Shown here in pieces: positions 12,777-33,202 of a stretch of 64,000 nucleotides of DNA (within the stretch, counting starts at the first letter, position 1; each line of letters opens with the position of its first letter). The notes beneath the pieces were generated by a model. It was not told the DNA's origin. It was given only the letters and a program-made list of their open reading frames with translations, and did no database searches. A program made the translations under genes and the position numbers. The DNA is from Amaranthus tricolor (Eukaryota; Streptophyta; Magnoliopsida; Caryophyllales; Amaranthaceae). Location of the stretch: assembly GCF_026212465.1 (NCBI RefSeq), contig NC_080057.1:23075647-23139646 (forward strand), given 5' to 3'.

Positions 12777-13320
12777 AAATGAGATTAAAAAGTGAGACTA
12801 TTGTCATAATATGGACTGCAAAATCAATAAAACAAAACAAAAATAATATAAGGTGCAAACTAAGACATTGTGATTATCTATTTTTTACTTAATGTAACGA
12901 GTGTCTGAGTTTTCTTTAATTAGTTGAAAAACATTTTTCTAATGGTAATACCAAATTATTTTCAATATAACATTTTCTAAGGAAATTACCTTTATCATCT
13001 CTCTCAATCTCACTACCTTCCTCTTTCTTTGTTATCCATACTTTCTTTGGTCTTGTAGGGTTATACTATGAGTTCCTGTAATTTTAATTTTAACTCTTTA
13101 ATCGAAATTAAAATTGCAAAAGGCGAGAAGAAAACTGGATGTTACTGATAGAGTAACACTTAAATGTCTTATTTGTTCAAAATAGTTTTAAAGTTTGATT
13201 CTTTTAGAATTTATAATCGTGGATTTTTTTATGTGAGTTATAACTATAAATAAACTAAAAAAAATAAGCACTATAGTCGAATTTTAGGATTCCAATAGTT
13301 TTAATTGAAGATAACCTGTT
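12316..13320. other. CBSX3-RPT3 intergenic DNA
   Basis: Contains the CBSX3 3' UTR and an AT microsatellite (listed separately). No coding potential was seen. Confidence 0.6.
12723..12772. repeat. (AT)n microsatellite
   Basis: Uninterrupted run of about 25 AT dinucleotides, 3' of the CBSX3-like gene. Confidence 0.95.
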
Positions 13321-13334
13321 TGACTTTGACTAAA

Positions 13335-13940
13335 CCTAAGTGACTTTTGACTTTATTATTCACTTTAATTATTTAAATCAATTTCTTATTTTTTATTGGT
13401 TTTCATTCATTATAATGACTTTTAAAAAAATAACAAATAAATTTAATACTTATTTTAAAATATTTAAATAAATTAGTATATAAAATTAATTAAATAAGAA
13501 ATTAGTTTCAAAAACATTTAAAATAAAAAGATAGAGTTAAATGTCCTTCTTGCATCAAAGGTATAATTACCTTTGACTTTGCTTAAGGACATTTAACTCT
13601 ATCTTTCTATTTTCACAAACTTTTGTAAAGGGCGTTCTCTTTGAGAGACTATCTTTAATTAGTTTGACTCATAAAGAAAAATGTAAAGTATGGGTAAACA
13701 TTAAGCTTTGATGAGTTGGACTTAAGAGACGTCAGGAGATTGATTGATCTACTTTAAATCATTTTTGGAAACTAAATTCTTGTTTATTTCATTTTATACA
13801 CTAATTTATTTTAGTATTTTAAAATAAGTTTTAAAATATTTTTTTTAAAAAAAAGTCATTATAATGTATGAAAACCAATAAAAAAATAAGAAATTATATG
13901 GGATGGATTAAAATGAAAAATTACGAGTACAAAGTAAAGC
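13335..13940. mobile_element. ~600-bp foldback MITE just upstream of RPT3
   Basis: The two halves are reverse complements over long stretches. The left arm (about 13345-13500) contains TTTCTTATTTTTTATTGG, CATTATAATGACTTTT and TAAATTAGTATATAAAAT. The right arm (about 13740-13935) carries the complements of all three in reverse order. A second, tighter hairpin sits inside: AGATAGAGTTAAATGTCC at about 13531 and its exact reverse complement at about 13587. There is no coding capacity, so this is a non-autonomous element. It ends about 130 bp before the RPT3 start codon, so it may form part of that gene's promoter. Confidence 0.65.
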
Positions 13941-14069
13941 CTTTTGAACCTACGCGATTCCAGTTTCGAATTGCGCTTCTCCTTACCCTCTAGAATCTAG
14001 ATTTCTTCGACGTCTTGAAACCCTCACTTCAACTTTTCTCTCACACCTAATTCAATCAATTCGACAGCA

Positions 14070-19741
<5,672 letters not shown>

Positions 19742-21780
19742 TAATCGCAGAATATAGAAGTGCTAGGAAATGAGCTCATTGTCTATTTCATGGTTTTAAT
19801 CTTATATAAAGTATTAGGTACACATGTAACTTCCATATTAAAACATCCTGTTCAACTGGGAGTTTTACTTTCTGCTTTGACTTCAAAAATATCCGAGTGA
19901 CTATCTGGTTTCTTCTTCTTATTTACTTTTTACCAGTAGCATTTTACTAACAATGGACGAAACATAATTTTATTTTTTTATGTTTATTTTTTTTGATCCT
20001 TTTAAATGGCCTTATAAAACACTTATTTTGAAAATTACTTGCTTTAAAAGTTTGCATTTTCCTATATTTCCCGACTTGTGTCCCCGACTCCCTGATGTCA
20101 TTATGTAATGGTTTTGTTTGTTGATAATTATAATGTTCCCACCCTTAAATTTGCAATTAGGGTCTTGGATAACAATCTAGCATGAGCCTTGTAGTGTAAC
20201 AATAGCACATCCTTGTGCTATTCCTTTTAGCTTACTTGCACCCACACATTAATCAACGCATGACCACAAATACTTGTACCCACATGTTTGTTTATGGGGG
20301 TTGGGCGGATAACGGATTAGGCATGCTTATAAACTGTAGGCTTAAATTTATAGAAGTCTGCTAGCTATTGTGGAGCTTATTTTGTTGTTGCTACTCGTCC
20401 TTTTTCTTTGCAGTTAGGACTTGCAGATAAATGAGCACAATTGATATAAAAGTTAAATATATAATCTTAAAATAAATACAACACGCTGTTCAAATACAAA
20501 GTACAAAAATATTCTCAAAAGGTGAGACACTTGACGCTGTAGAGGAATATACAAGACAATGAAGTTAAAACTCTCATTGTTCACATAGTTGTGCTATTGA
20601 AGTAAATAGACTGAAGTTAAGTGAGAGTATGGTATCTTCTCATATAATTAAGTGTATATCTATAAAATAAACGAACATGTGGGTTTACTCGTATGTATTA
20701 TTTTTCTTACCACTATTATTTCATTCAACTTAGCGAGTAGGTATTACCCATTCAAATATTAAAATATTTTCAAAAGTATTGTACAAGTCTGTCCATTTTT
20801 TTAGTCAGATTAGTCGAGTCTAGCAGGTAGCTCCCCCGTAATAAGCTTTAATTTGAAGTAATTAAGTATGACAACAATAAGGCCATGTTTTGTTCAATTG
20901 ATTTTTGCAGATTGAAATTGATTTTTACCGATTAAAATGTATTTTTATTGATTGTAACTAATTTTTACTAATTTTGACTAATTAAAATTAATTTTTGTTG
21001 ATTGTAATTAAATAACTACATTTTTACTAATTAAAACTCCTTTTTTATTCACAATTTTGAAATTTCAAAATATATTTCTTAAGTTAAATGGCGTGCGAGC
21101 TTATCTGCAAATATTATTTTGGAAATTTTATGTGGTAACCCTAAGTTTTTTGTTGTTTCACGTGTTGTACAAACTTTTTTGAATTTCATGGTGAGTATAA
21201 GCTTTTAACTTTTCCACTTGACATCTAAAATGTTAAGATTTTTTTGTTAAATTTACGTTCATTAACCATTAACAACCTTTTTATAAAAAATAAACGTCAC
21301 AATTATTCTTATGGGGCACATTTTTTGAAAATTTGTTCGAAATGATTAATGGGTATACTTAATTTAATAAAGAATATTTATCACATGAAAAAATTCGAAG
21401 CCAGTATCTCCATACATTAAAAAATATTTAACTACCACATGAAAAAGTCAAAAATTTAAAATTACTGCATAAAATTTTCGTATTTTTTTATGTCGCTACC
21501 TGCTTGATAATCTTAATAAATGGATTTTTCTTATCTGAACTATATATTTTTTTTAAAAGGTATGTCCATACATAACCTTAGGCTTGGACAAGAAGACGCT
21601 CATCGTGAGAATTAAGATTTTTCGAATCTTATTTTAGGTATTTATTTTTATAATAAGCTTATTTGGTTGATAAATTCAAAATGATGATGGTCACATGTAT
21701 CAGGTATCAACATGGTCAAGTAATTTGATCACCGGCTATTGGGAGTGGCCGCATGATCAAGTCAAAACTCAATTCTTACC
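19742..21780. other. RPT3-E2 intergenic DNA
   Basis: No gene is seen. At about 20890-21050 a degenerate repeat near GATTGAAATTGATTTTTAC recurs seven or eight times, probably a decayed MITE or minisatellite. The rest is featureless AT-rich sequence. Confidence 0.5.
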
Positions 21781-21789
21781 TAACGTCTA

Positions 21790-21880
21790 CCTGATTCTCG
21801 GTCGGTCTTCGCAATATAAATTCAACTCCGACCCTCAAAAACGTTCAGAATCCAAATTGAACTTCCAATTTTCATCTAAG
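21790..21880 (+). other. Probable 5' UTR exon of the E2 gene
   Basis: The stretch ending CATCTAAG at 21880 is followed by a GT donor. A matching acceptor (TTCAAAG at 22180) lies ten bases before the E2 start codon. This would be a 300-bp leader intron, an arrangement common in plant ubiquitin-pathway genes. Without transcript evidence the exact transcription start is unknown. Confidence 0.4.
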
Positions 21881-22189
21881 GTTTGTCACCGATTCCAATT
21901 CTGGTTCGTATTTGCATTCAATTTTTTCTCTCATTTCTTTTACTTCAATTAATCATCAAATTTAGGGTTTTAATTTATATCATTTAATTAATTTACACTT
22001 GTTAGTTTAATTTTATTTCTATTGATTAGGGTTTATGTTTTAAATTTGTGCAATTCAAAGTCATCTTCAATCCTTTTGGATTCAGGATTTCTCATCTATT
22101 ATTTTGAAACTTATTGATTCTTAAGTCTTATCAGATGTCACATGCTGAATCGAATTTTTTGTTTGTTTCAAATTCAAAGGTTTGTTTTA

Positions 22190-26658
<4,469 letters not shown>

Positions 26659-27399
26659 TTGTTCGTATCCCCGCTTAATCACATCCGACACAAATTAGTG
26701 GTGAAAAGCATTGAGTTGTGCCTTTGTGAATACTACATAAAAATTCTATTGCTTTGTATGAGCTAAGTACTATCTAGTATCTACTAGTTGCTTTTGGTGA
26801 GATATGGATGTGTTTTAAGTGTTAGTATGTTGAAGGATAATGGATTATGTTGCTCTCATTGATAACTAGTTCAATGTCAGCCTGTTGATTACATTCTTGT
26901 GCTAATGAGCTGATTACTGATTGTCAATTGGAAAAATTAACGTGAATAATACAACTTTTTGTTAATTTCCTTATAATAATACCAACTATTGATTAACCAT
27001 GAATAATACCAACTTAAAGGGATATTTTTCTAGAAAATTCCTAACATGTTAAAAATTAAACTATAGGTGATTATAAGACAAAATAATTGGTAAATTTGTG
27101 ATTAAATTAAAGTTGGTATTATTCTAGGAAAATACCCCCTTAAGTTGGTACTCCCTCCTATTCTTTTTACTTGTCCCATTTTCTTATTGGGTAAAGTTAC
27201 TTTATTTGTTCCATTTTCTTTTTTGTCACTAATTTTTTTTTACTTAAGATACCCTTAGTTCACACCGTAATGACCAAAATACCCCTGTTTACACTACTTA
27301 CCCAAACTGATTATCTTCATAATCAGTCATTAACATCCTTAATGATTCCCTTCCTTTTAAAATCACTCCCCCCATCCTCATCCTGATTGAAACCCTAAT

Positions 27400-27956
27400 G
27401 CTTTCTCTCTCTCTTTATCGTCCTTGTGTGTCTCATCTTCATCTCCATTGTTACTGTGTGTTCCTCTATTCTTCTTCATCTTCCTCCTTCTTCACTTTGT
27501 GTGTCGATTTTTCTTTATCCCTTTCTCTTCTCTTTTTTCTGGTGTTCAATTGAAACCCTAATACGTTTGGGGTTTTTCAGATCTGGGTTTTTTGTATATG
27601 CTTTTGGGTTTTTGAATATGTAGTCACCAAGTTCTTGTATTTCTTGGTTGTCTTCATCCCAAGACGGTGATCTAGTTGGTCCTCCTAATCCTTGGTTTAA
27701 CTGCTACAATCGAGCTCCTCCATCTCCTAGGAGCTCTGCTGAAACGGATCCTAACAGGGGAAGAACTTTAACTTCTGAGGATGAAGAAATTAAGGATTCG
27801 TTTGATTTACAACTAGATCTACAAGATCTTTATATTGAGAACTTATTCTCTTCCTCAGATGAAGAATCACTTGATGATGATGATTTGGTGTCTGATTTTG
27901 TTGTTGGAAGACCATTCTCTCGTATGGATACATCTTTCCTTTATGACTTATGATGA
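27400..27956 (+). CDS. Gene-like segment in the mariner element: CT-rich leader and acidic ORF
   Basis: A CT-rich stretch at about 27400-27545 looks like a plant 5' leader. From 27624 to the stop at 27954-27956 the frame is open. The recognisable part starts with SSSQDGDLVGPPNPW, then a Pro/Ser/Arg stretch, then acidic runs (SEDEE, SSSDEESLDDDD), and ends SFLYDL. There is no ATG at the front of this frame, so an upstream exon joined through an acceptor near 27623 would be needed. It does not resemble the conserved transposase core. It may be the acidic N-terminal part of a transposase-related gene or captured host sequence. Function unknown. Confidence 0.35.
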
Positions 27957-28429
27957 TTTTGTGTATGTTTTTTATGGTATGCATATCTGTGTTGGTGTTC
28001 TGATTTTTTGCCTTATAATTTTTTTGAGGGTAAACATTTGATTATAGCTGCAAAAACCCTAAATCAATTTATTTTGCCACCAATCTAGGGTTTTCAATTC
28101 ACAAGCCACCAAACATCATGTTTAGGAGGCTATGTTCTTACCAAATTCAGGAGGCAATTACTATGGTTTATGGGGTATCTGTGATGAGAACATTTTGTTC
28201 TCTGAGATGAATTTTTTCGATTTTGTTTTTGAAACCATCAATAATCTATTGAAGTTGCCATTTTCATTTAAATGTTAATGGTTAAACAACTTGATGATTT
28301 TGTTTGCTACATCATGTTTACACCAAAACATTTACCTACATAGTTCACCCAAAAGTGAGTATAAACATGTAACCCAAAAGTATACTCATATCTGTCATAT
28401 ATACATGATACCTGTGTTCATGCTATTAG

Positions 28430-28610
28430 TGCTGGTTGTTTTGATGTTGATGCGTATGCCACTATTGCTGGTTCTGTTGTTGCTGTTTCCTCTGTTGTTT
28501 CCGTTGGTGCTGGTGTTTCTGTTGTTGTTGGTGTTTGTGTTGGTGCTGTTGTTTTTATTGGTGCTGGTGGTTCTGTTGGTGTTGTTGTTAACTGTTGTTG
28601 ATCAAAAAAT
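28430..28610. repeat. GTT/GGTGCT trinucleotide-rich tract
   Basis: Low-complexity sequence of GTTGTT, GGTGCT and GGTGTT triplets inside the mariner element. It reads as Val/Leu on one strand and as a Thr/Pro/Glu-rich run on the other. Either translation is best treated as a by-product of the repeat. Confidence 0.7.
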
Positions 28611-28646
28611 TGTTTATCTTTGATTCCCAAGTAAAATAAGATGACC

Positions 28647-28901
28647 TTAAATGTACATTGATTCACCTTTGTATCCAAATAATAAAGTGCCTCGTAAATA
28701 ATTTCCCTTCGTACCTCCAAATAATGTGGAAGTCTCCCTTCCTTTGCAACCTTTATTTTGTATAGACCTAAAAAATCTTAAGTCTAACACATTCATATCT
28801 GGTGAGTTAGGAGGTTGTTGCACTAAGTGGAAACTAAATCCATCAAGTGTTGCTGTCTCTCTAAACACTACGTCATCGTCTAACTCTTTTGATTTTTCCA
28901 T
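28647..28901 (-). CDS. Truncated mariner transposase, C-terminal catalytic piece
   Basis: 84 residues, MEKSKELDDDVVFRET at the front, then FHLVQQPPNSPDMNVLDLRF and FRSIQNKGCKGRE. The QPPNSPD-N-LDLGFF block is the signature around the third catalytic aspartate of plant DD39D mariner transposases, here with LRFF in place of the usual LGFF. The first two catalytic aspartates and the DNA-binding domain are absent. The frame starts with its own ATG about 65 bp downstream of a TATATAA on the same strand (complement of about 28967-28976), so it looks like a small self-contained gene. After IQNKG the sequence no longer follows the family, suggesting a frame change or replaced C-terminus. It cannot be an active transposase by itself. 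Confidence 0.6.
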   Translation of the reverse strand: MEKSKELDDDVVFRETATLDGFSFHLVQQPPNSPDMNVLDLRFFRSIQNKGCKGRETSTLFGGTKGNYLRGTLLFGYKGESMYI

Positions 28902-30084
28902 GGTTGTACTTGAATTTTGGTTGGTGGAAATTAATTAGTGATAATTTATTCTTTATTTAATGTTCTCCTTATATAACTGTTGCTTTGTTCCCTTACTTGG
29001 CGCCTCTGATTTTTACTTGTTGGTGGTTCTAATCTCTTACTTGGCGCCATTTTGAAACTTTTAGGTTTTTGTTTACTCTTGCTTCTTGTTTGGAATTGGC
29101 GCCTCTTCAGTGCCTTATGATGTTACTGATCTGTTGTGTTCTTTGTATCATGGCTGATTTCAGTGTTTGATGGCTTTGTTTCAAAATCAAAATGTTTATT
29201 TTTTTCGTAGCTATTTAATCAATTTTGAACACTAAATGCATACCGTGTTTGTTTTTTTTTAAATCGGAAGTCAATGAAAGATTTAATATCCGCATGCGCA
29301 TGTGGCGAGAGGGTTGTTCGTTTTCGGTTGTCGTTCAAAAAACGTTGAAGAAATCAAGGAAGAATTGAAGACTTAGATTATTTTTTTCAATTTATAATGT
29401 GTAATTTAATTTATGTAATTTTTTGTAATTTAAGTTATGTACTTTTATACTTTGTTAATTAAAAAAACCCGAAAAATGTAGTATTGTCAATTAATTTAAT
29501 TGGAAATGTGAAACCCAATTTTCTCTCCAAAATTCAATTCTATCTACTTTATTTAACAAAAAGAAGGAAATCATTAACAATTAATCCAATCACTTAAAAT
29601 ACCCCAACTATCACCTTTTTGGTGGACCCCCTCCTACTCTTAATATCCGTGCCCAACCCAAATGTCCCAAGTAAAAAGAATAGGAGGGAGTATTATTCAT
29701 GATTAATCAATAGTTGATATTATTGTAGAAAAATAACAAAAAGTTGTATTATTCACGGTAATTTTTCTTAACCACCTAAGCATCCACATTATTTTGCTAC
29801 CCCATATAGTTCAATATTCTAATGCATATAGTAGTTTTGAATAATATGATAACGCGAAAACTTAAAAGTTAAGCTTTGGAGCACACAACGGTTACATAAT
29901 ATCACGACTTTTGAGATCAGATCACAACCTAACACATGAGGATTGTGTTTGCATTTTTGTAGAAATTTAACCACATTTTCTTCTATAACCAAAAACGCAC
30001 TACTCAGTGATGAAATGTGATTTTTTCATGTTAGAAAATCTTAAATTAATTGTTAATTTTATACTATTTATAGAAAAATATTAT

Positions 30085-32345
30085 TTCATTATCATTATCC
30101 AACTCAGTGTCTCGCGCTCATAGAAACCTAAGGACAGGGTCTGGGGAGGGAAAGACGTCGGCAACTCATAGCCATAAAGGAGAGCGCGGCCAAAGGAGTC
30201 CCCCGGCTCGAGGAAGATAAAGAGACGTAGATACACGTGAAAGATAACTAAAAGGCCTATAAATAAAACGGAGAACCCACTACAAAAAGAAAATAAAGAA
30301 CTAAAAGAAAGGAAACGAGAAAAGCAAGAGGTTAAAGACACAAAAGGTACACTAAGAGGACATCAGTAATCTAAGACGTGGATAAGGCGTCTCCAACTAC
30401 TCCTATCCCTAGTCAGGTCCGCAGAGAGGTGTAACTCATACAAGTCAACTCTTATTTGCTCGTCCCAAGTTCTCCTGGGTCTTCCTCGACTCCTCTTACT
30501 CGCTACTATAATGCTTTCTACCCTCCTCACAGGGGCGTCGAAAGTCTTTCTTTTACACATGTCCAAACCACCTCAATCTATTTTCGCGCATTTTTCTAGA
30601 TATAGGGGCTACCCCTAGTTTGTCCCTAAACTTTTGGTTCCTAATTCGATCCATCATAGAGTTCCCACACATCCACCTTAGCATACGCATCTCTGTAACT
30701 TCCATCTTATGTTCGAAAATCTTCTTTACAGGCCAACATTCGGTCCCATATAGCAGAGCAAGTCTGATTGCCGCCCGATAGAATTTTCCTTTTAACTTGC
30801 TTGATAATTGCCTATCACATAGCACTGCGGTGGCTGCTTGCCACTTTAGCCAACCCGCCTGTATACGATGATTTACCTCCCTGTCAATATCCTTATCCCT
30901 TTAAATGATCGATCCCAAATACTTGTACTTGGTTGTACTTTTAACAATTGTTTCACCTATGGACACCTCTGGTTCACCTACCTGTGGTGGCCCGCTAAAG
31001 TCGCAGCGCAAATACTCGGTCTTCGTACGACTAATGCGCAACCCTTTACCTTCTAGAGCTTCCCTCTACTTATCCAATTTATTGCTAACCTCCTCTCTAG
31101 TATCTGCTACTAGCACTATGTTGTCCGCGAAAATCATGCACCACGGTATTGTCTCCCAAATAGATTTAGAAATCTCTTCCATTATGACAGTAAAAATGAA
31201 AGGGCTTAAACCCGATCCCTGATGTATTTCCACTTTAACCGGAAAAAAGGCTCCGTTATCCCCACCAGTGTTTGAATGATAGTCGAAGCTCTGTCATACA
31301 TATCCCGTATAGCCTCAATGTACCTTGAAGAAATACCTCTAGCCTTGAGGCTATCCCAGATTACACGTCGTGGTATGCTATCATACGCTTTCTCCAGGTC
31401 AATGAACACCATGTGCAGATCTTTCTTTCGCTCCCTATATTTCACCATCAGTCTCCTCAAAACATGAATTGCCTCCATGGTTGACCTTCTTGGCATAAAA
31501 CCAAATAGGTTCTCTCTAATCACCGTTTCCTATCTACTTCTCCCCTCTAACACTCTTTCCCACAATTTCATTGTGTGGCTTAGGAGTTTGATACCTCTAT
31601 AGTTGTCGCATACTTGCGCTTCACCTTTGTTCTTAAATAGAGGTACTAGTGTGCTATTCCTCCATTCTTCTGGCATCTTATGCGTCCTCAAAATAATATT
31701 AAAGAGGTTAGTCAGCCAACGAATGCCCTCTTCTCCTAAACCTCTCCACACCTCAATCGGGATGTTATCTGGCCTAACTGCCTTTGTTCTTCCCATCTTT
31801 TTGAGAGCTTCTCCTACTTCTCCTGTGGTAATATCACTCATTGACCCTATTCCAGTGTTCTTTGGACGTCACAAATTTGGTTATCCGCCTCCTTTGGCCC
31901 GTTAGACTCATTGAGTAGCTGTGAGAAGTACTGGAACCATCTGGTTTTGATCTCCTCTTGTCTCAGAAGAACTCGTCCCCGCTCATCTTTAATGTACTTC
32001 ACTGCCTCTAAGTCTTGCCGTTGTTTGGCCCTAGTCCTCGCCAACTTAAAAATCTGCTTCTCCCCCTCTTTGGTATCAAGCTTTCGATACATGTCCTCAT
32101 AACCACGGTTTTTTGCCTCTGTAACCGCTTTCTTTGCCGCCTGCTTTGCTTCTTTATAGCTCTCTCTTTTCAATCTTATCCTCTTCTTCCGTGCATGCCA
32201 TAAGTTCCTTAAATCTCTTGTTTTTATCTTTTATTTTCTTTTCCACCCTTCGTTCCACCACCATGACTCTTTGAACACTTTTGGTTTACCCGACGACACC
32301 CCCAAAGTCTCCTTTGTCACTTTTCTAATGACTTTTGCCATGTTA
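30085..32345 (-). mobile_element. Dead RTE-type LINE (non-LTR retrotransposon), 5'-truncated
   Basis: On the - strand, successive frame-shifted pieces carry a pre-RT segment (KQAAKKAVTEAKNRGYEDMY at about 32130), then GEVGEALKKMGRTKAVRPDN at about 31800, the reverse transcriptase core FGFMPRRST and MVFIDLEKAYDSIPRR (31500-31360), and the C-terminal block FYRAAIRLALLYGTECWPVK and ENRLRWFGHV (30790-30555), ending RRLIHVLDY at 30363. This order and wording fit RTE-clade LINEs. The endonuclease is missing, several frameshifts and stops break the reading frame, and the catalytic FADD box reads FADN near 31120-31131. The 3' end runs into an ATAATGATAATGA simple repeat at about 30085, typical of RTE tails. 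It cannot be active. Confidence 0.85.
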
Positions 32346-32669
32346 ATTTAATAGTTAAATTTTTTATATACTTTTCTAAATATAAGAATTAGATCTTGAA
32401 GAGCAAATACCACTTTTTATGAAGGTTCTGTGTTTCATTTTCATTCAATTATCCTTCATTCGGCCTATCTTATATAATAAGAAAATTCTAAATACAAAAG
32501 TTAAATTAAAAAGATGATTTGCAACTACAATATAAGTTAGAGCTTTTGCGAATTACTTTTTATATTTTTTTAAAATAAAATTAATAAATATTAGAATAAA
32601 AAAAGCTGCTAACATAGGGTTTTTGTCCGTTTTCAACCGGGCGAACAAGAAAATACATAAATAATCACC

Positions 32670-32897
32670 AATTCTCATATGAGACGATCTCAAGGTGAGA
32701 TCATTTTAATTGGGTTGACCCAATATACATTTATTTTTAAAGTGATGACTTTTTATAGTTTTAAAGTTATCAGTTATAACCTTAATTATAATTTTAAAGT
32801 GATCACTTAGAGAAATGAACTTACTTGTATGAGACCGTCTGACTGTAAAATAGAGTTTCACCGTGAGATGAGTTCAACTCATGGTGAGACGGTACTA
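32670..32897. mobile_element. Probable MITE with GAGAC/GTCTC subterminal motifs upstream of Peter Pan gene
   Basis: The left side has ATGAGACGATCTCA and GGTGAGATCA; the right side has TGAGACCGTCTG, CACCGTGAGATGAG and CATGGTGAGACGG. An AT-rich middle with AAAGTTATCAGTTATAACC separates them. The motif can pair across the element. It ends about 300 bp before the first codon of the next gene and may overlap its promoter. Exact borders are not determined. Confidence 0.4.
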
Positions 32898-33202
32898 AAG
32901 AAATAATAAAAGTAGGGGCTGGCCGAATTGTGAAGACTAAAGAACAATTGCCGCTACTATTGGCGTCTTCTTTATTCTTCAATCTCCATTGTTGTTTTTC
33001 TTTTCAATTCTCTTACATTCATTATTTCATTTACACTTTGTGAGTCCAATTTCGCCTTTTGGATTTTTTTTCCTGTATCTTCTAGTTTTTATCAGCTTTT
33101 CCCTTGCTTAATTTACTCAATTAACGCTAAAATTCTACCTTTCTATTCTAGTATATTACTTGATAACAGGTACTCAGTCATATTCATCTAGCTTATACTT
33201 AC

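Larger units (their letters stand above)
27151..29690. mobile_element. Mariner-like (Tc1/mariner) element, 2540 bp
   Basis: The ends are inverted repeats: CTCCCTCCTATTCTTTTTAC at 27151 and its reverse complement ending at 29690, 23 bases exact before diverging. TA dinucleotides flank both sides (27149-27150 and 29691-29692), the target duplication of the Tc1/mariner superfamily. CTCCCTCC ends are characteristic of plant mariner and Stowaway elements. Only a C-terminal piece of the DD39D transposase can be seen (28647-28901, - strand), so the copy looks non-autonomous. It sits in an arm of an older MITE, so it is the younger insertion. Confidence 0.85.
26930..29767. mobile_element. Foldback MITE interrupted by a mariner element
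   Basis: The left end (from 26930) and the right end (to 29767) are near-exact reverse complements over about 80 bp, including GTGAATAATACAACTTTTTG and CAACTATTGATTAA. Removing the mariner element at 27151-29690 plus one TA leaves a roughly 300-bp palindromic element with no coding capacity. Its right arm then reads continuously as the complement of the left arm. A diverged relative is at 53436-53835. No convincing target duplication flanks it. Confidence 0.75.

Noticed and set aside
28291..28623. Leu/Val-rich open frame that looks like a membrane protein
   Set aside because: It arises from a GTT/GGTGCT triplet tract inside the mariner element; the opposite strand gives an equally long Thr/Pro-rich frame.
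30868..32203. Several + strand open frames
   Set aside because: They are antisense to the dead LINE, whose - strand frames carry the reverse transcriptase motifs.
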